DNA of 41,999 nt from an uncultured Candidatus Saccharibacteria bacterium (GTDB lineage Bacteria > Patescibacteriota > Saccharimonadia > Saccharimonadales > Saccharimonadaceae). The number at the start of each line of letters is the position of its first letter. Within the stretch, counting starts at the first letter, position 1. The notes under the pieces are model-generated. The model was not told the origin of the DNA. It did no database searches and saw only the letters and a list, made by a program, of their open reading frames with translations. A program made the position numbers and the translations under genes. Where the stretch lies: contig CANDYU010000008.1 in assembly GCA_947425245.1 (NCBI GenBank), positions 1-41,999 of the forward strand, written 5' to 3'. Positions 40,278 to 41,999 of the stretch are shown here, in pieces.

Positions 40278-41692
40278 TTTCCGAAGAGACCTTGCCAAAG
40301 ATTTTCAAAGAATGACGGTTCGTTGGCGGGAAGAGTTTCGCCGCTAGGTAGAGGGTCGCTGGTTGTTGGCTCGTCATCGGGGTTAGTAGGATCGGCGACT
40401 TGATAGGTTGGACTAATCTGTTCAGCGGCGATCAATAAACGATAGCGGGAAGTGCCAAGTGGCGTACAGGTAATAAGGGTTAGGATTGGTTTGTCGGTAG
40501 GGTAGATTAGGGCGGAGACATCAGTTGGCTCGACAATGTTGCTGCTAGTCATTTGGTATGTGTAACGGACGGAATTATAGTTCACATAAATAAGGTCACC
40601 ATTCTCGAGACGTTCAAGGCCGGAGAAGATGAACTTGTATGGATTGCTACTGTAAATATCACCAGCAGAGTGGCCAGAAAGAACCAAATTACCAATTTGG
40701 CCTGGTAGGGCGTTAGCTCCAGGAATGGAGAATTGGGCGACGCCGTGATTCATGGCCTCCATAACGTCGTCGGTACTGATACTGAACGCTACGGGCACGT
40801 CGATATTGAGTTTAGGGATGATGAGTCTGGGTTCGGCAGAAACTGCCTGCGTAATTGTCGGGTCGATAGCCTCGATATTATTTTTGACATTGTTGGTGTC
40901 GGGAGAAATATAAGCCATAATGGGGGCAAAGATGAGGCGGTTGTATTGAAGAAAGAACCCACCGAAAATGATGGCAGAAACGACTCCGATAGGAATAAGG
41001 CGACGTAAATTATGCTTGCGGCGAATTTCGCCAGTAGCGATACGCTCGCTTTTCATTTTTTCGGTTTCGAGGTAAGTTTGGGCGGCTTGAGCATAGTAGT
41101 CACTGTAATATTTTTTATAATAATCTTGCCAAGCGGAGTGATATTTTTGCCACTCTTCGTTAATGGCGGTTTGGTCAATTGGGGTGTCTTTGAGGGTTGA
41201 TACGTTTGTATTGGCGTTAGGCGTATACGTGTCGTCAGTGCGATAGGTGTTAGTTTGTAGCTCGTAAGGCTGTTCGTTGGAGTAGTATGACTGGTATTCG
41301 CTATTAGAAGGTTGCTGCGTGCTTGGGTCTTGATAGGAAGTATCCGTAGAATAGTTTGGAGATTGTTCGTAGGGAGCATTTGAATAGGGCGATGTTGGCT
41401 GTTGGGGTTGCGTCGGGAAGGCTCCCTCCTGAGCGGTTGATGTATAGATGGCTTGTTGGGCAGACTCTGTGTAGGACTGTTGGGTGAACCAAGGGTTTTG
41501 GGCTATTGGTTGTTGATCTTGTTGGCTGGTTGGGGTCTGGATAGATGGTTGTGGGTTAGTGGATTTCGAGTGGAGCTTTCTTACGGCATCCACTGTAGAC
41601 GAATAGGCGGCAAGAACTTTTTGGCGTGCAAGCTCGGCGGCCGAAAGCGGTCGATTATCGTTAGAGGGTTGCCCACCGTTGCTAGGATTCAT
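40274..41692 (-). CDS. Sortase with long Gln/Pro/Tyr-rich N-terminal arm
   Basis: Sortases join surface proteins to the cell wall or to each other. The 472-aa protein has about 220 residues rich in Gln, Ser, Thr, Pro and Tyr. A span follows (about 232-250), then the sortase barrel: LIIPKLNIDVPVAFSISTDD, His341 in LVLSGHSAG, Cys409 in LITCTPLGT and the catalytic Arg at about 416 or 418 (SRYRLLI). The overall length is about twice that of a usual sortase because of the arm. TATAAT lies 9 nt before the ATG. The presence of a sortase implies LPxTG-like substrates elsewhere in the genome; none is intact here. Confidence 0.93.
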   Translation of the reverse strand: MNPSNGGQPSNDNRPLSAAELARQKVLAAYSSTVDAVRKLHSKSTNPQPSIQTPTSQQDQQPIAQNPWFTQQSYTESAQQAIYTSTAQEGAFPTQPQQPTSPYSNAPYEQSPNYSTDTSYQDPSTQQPSNSEYQSYYSNEQPYELQTNTYRTDDTYTPNANTNVSTLKDTPIDQTAINEEWQKYHSAWQDYYKKYYSDYYAQAAQTYLETEKMKSERIATGEIRRKHNLRRLIPIGVVSAIIFGGFFLQYNRLIFAPIMAYISPDTNNVKNNIEAIDPTITQAVSAEPRLIIPKLNIDVPVAFSISTDDVMEAMNHGVAQFSIPGANALPGQIGNLVLSGHSAGDIYSSNPYKFIFSGLERLENGDLIYVNYNSVRYTYQMTSSNIVEPTDVSALIYPTDKPILTLITCTPLGTSRYRLLIAAEQISPTYQVADPTNPDDEPTTSDPLPSGETLPANEPSFFENLWQGLFGN

Positions 41693-41720
41693 ATTGTATC
41701 TATTATATCATGGAGGTTTG

Positions 41721-41729
41721 TGATATAAT
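41721..41729 (+). promoter_or_regulatory. Extended -10 of tRNA-Leu
   Basis: TGATATAAT, 9 nt before the mature tRNA 5' end. Confidence 0.65.
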
Positions 41730-41738
41730 GAAAATGTT

Positions 41739-41825
41739 GGGCGAATGGCGGAATTGGTAGACGCGCCAGACTCAAAATCTAGTTCTCGCAAGAGAGTGAG
41801 GGTTCGATTCCCTCTTCGCCCACCA
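41739..41825 (+). tRNA. tRNA-Leu (anticodon CAA)
   Basis: The acceptor is GGGCGAA/TTCGCCC and the D-arm is TGGCGGAATTGGTAGACGC, typical for Leu. The anticodon loop CTCAAAA has CAA at 34-36, and a long variable arm (TTCTCGCAAGAGAG) follows. The T-arm is GAGGG-TTCGATT-CCCTC, discriminator A, and CCA is encoded. It decodes UUG. Confidence 0.95.
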
Positions 41826-41839
41826 TTGAGGAATTGTTG

Positions 41840-41860
41840 ACGCTTTTTGGCGTGTTTTTT
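41840..41860 (+). terminator. Weak terminator after tRNA-Leu
   Basis: A short ACGC/GCGT stem followed by G and TTTTTT. Confidence 0.45.
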
Positions 41861-41983
41861 GTTTTAATTACAGAGAAAAAGGCTAACTTGTTCTGTTCCA
41901 AATTTTCTTTTGGCTAGATCAATTTTTCTGGTAAGTTACCAATGTTTTCATACATTGTATTAAGTATATGATACAATGGTAAT

Positions 41984-41999
41984 ATGACAATTAAACTAG
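41984..41999 (+). CDS. First codons of a gene cut by the window end
   Basis: TGATACAAT (41969-41977) ends 6 nt before an ATG that opens MTIKL and runs off the window. The spacing is the same as for the leaderless core genes here, so I take it as a gene start. The product is unknown. Confidence 0.45.

Noticed and set aside
1-41999. CRISPR array or insertion sequence
   Set aside because: No regularly spaced direct repeats and no transposase-like protein were seen.

Overview
The window is most likely chromosomal DNA of a Patescibacteria/CPR bacterium, and Saccharibacteria (TM7) is the best fit. The evidence is a compact set of housekeeping genes (topA, dprA, pth, prfA-prmC, lepB, dus, der, gltX), the CPR-type VirD4/TraD-like membrane ATPase, a sortase and an HtrA protease with long low-complexity N-termini, a lysine-rich topoisomerase tail, and C-terminal hypervariable surface-protein cassettes of a kind I associate with Saccharibacteria. 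No taxonomic marker such as rRNA is present, so this rests on gene content and recall, not on a search.

Layout. 1-800: a truncated hypervariable cassette and non-coding DNA. 801-6180 (minus): Fic protein, DUF4065/Panacea-like protein and T4SS-type ATPase in one tightly packed operon, preceded by a sigma-region-4/HARE-HTH regulator. 6.2-7.4 kb: an unrecognised gene with an in-frame TAG and an elaborate leader. 7.4-9.84 kb: topA. 9.89-10.25 kb: an unassigned structured RNA with consensus promoter and terminator. 10.2-15.4 kb: dprA, two convergent unknown genes, pth, tRNA-Val, prfA-prmC. 15.5-18.6 kb: htrA, a membrane protein, lepB. 18.6-19.35 kb: head-to-head hypervariable cassettes and a gene remnant. 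19.4-24.9 kb: dus, a PPC/DUF296 protein, and a tetR/MMPL-exporter pair around a palindromic operator. 25-29.7 kb: der, a large membrane protein and a GT2 glycosyltransferase. 29.7-33.8 kb: an AT-rich accessory island with small genes, a gene whose ribosome binding site is held in a long hairpin, a decayed gene, a truncated surface-protein fragment, tRNA-Glu and a third cassette. 33.9-42 kb: DUF3048 lipoprotein-like gene, gltX, a large membrane-anchored protein, a PEGA protein, a sortase, tRNA-Leu, and the first codons of another gene.

Two expression styles are visible. Core genes mostly have an (extended) -10 hexamer only 6-7 nt before the start codon, so their mRNAs are probably leaderless. 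Unknown and accessory genes instead have TTGACA-17-TAxxxT promoters, long structured leaders and strong AGGAGG sites.

Secretion and the cell surface are a common theme: signal peptidase, HtrA, sortase, MMPL exporter, glycosyltransferase, T4SS ATPase and hypervariable surface domains. This would suit an epibiont that lives on another cell, which is an inference.
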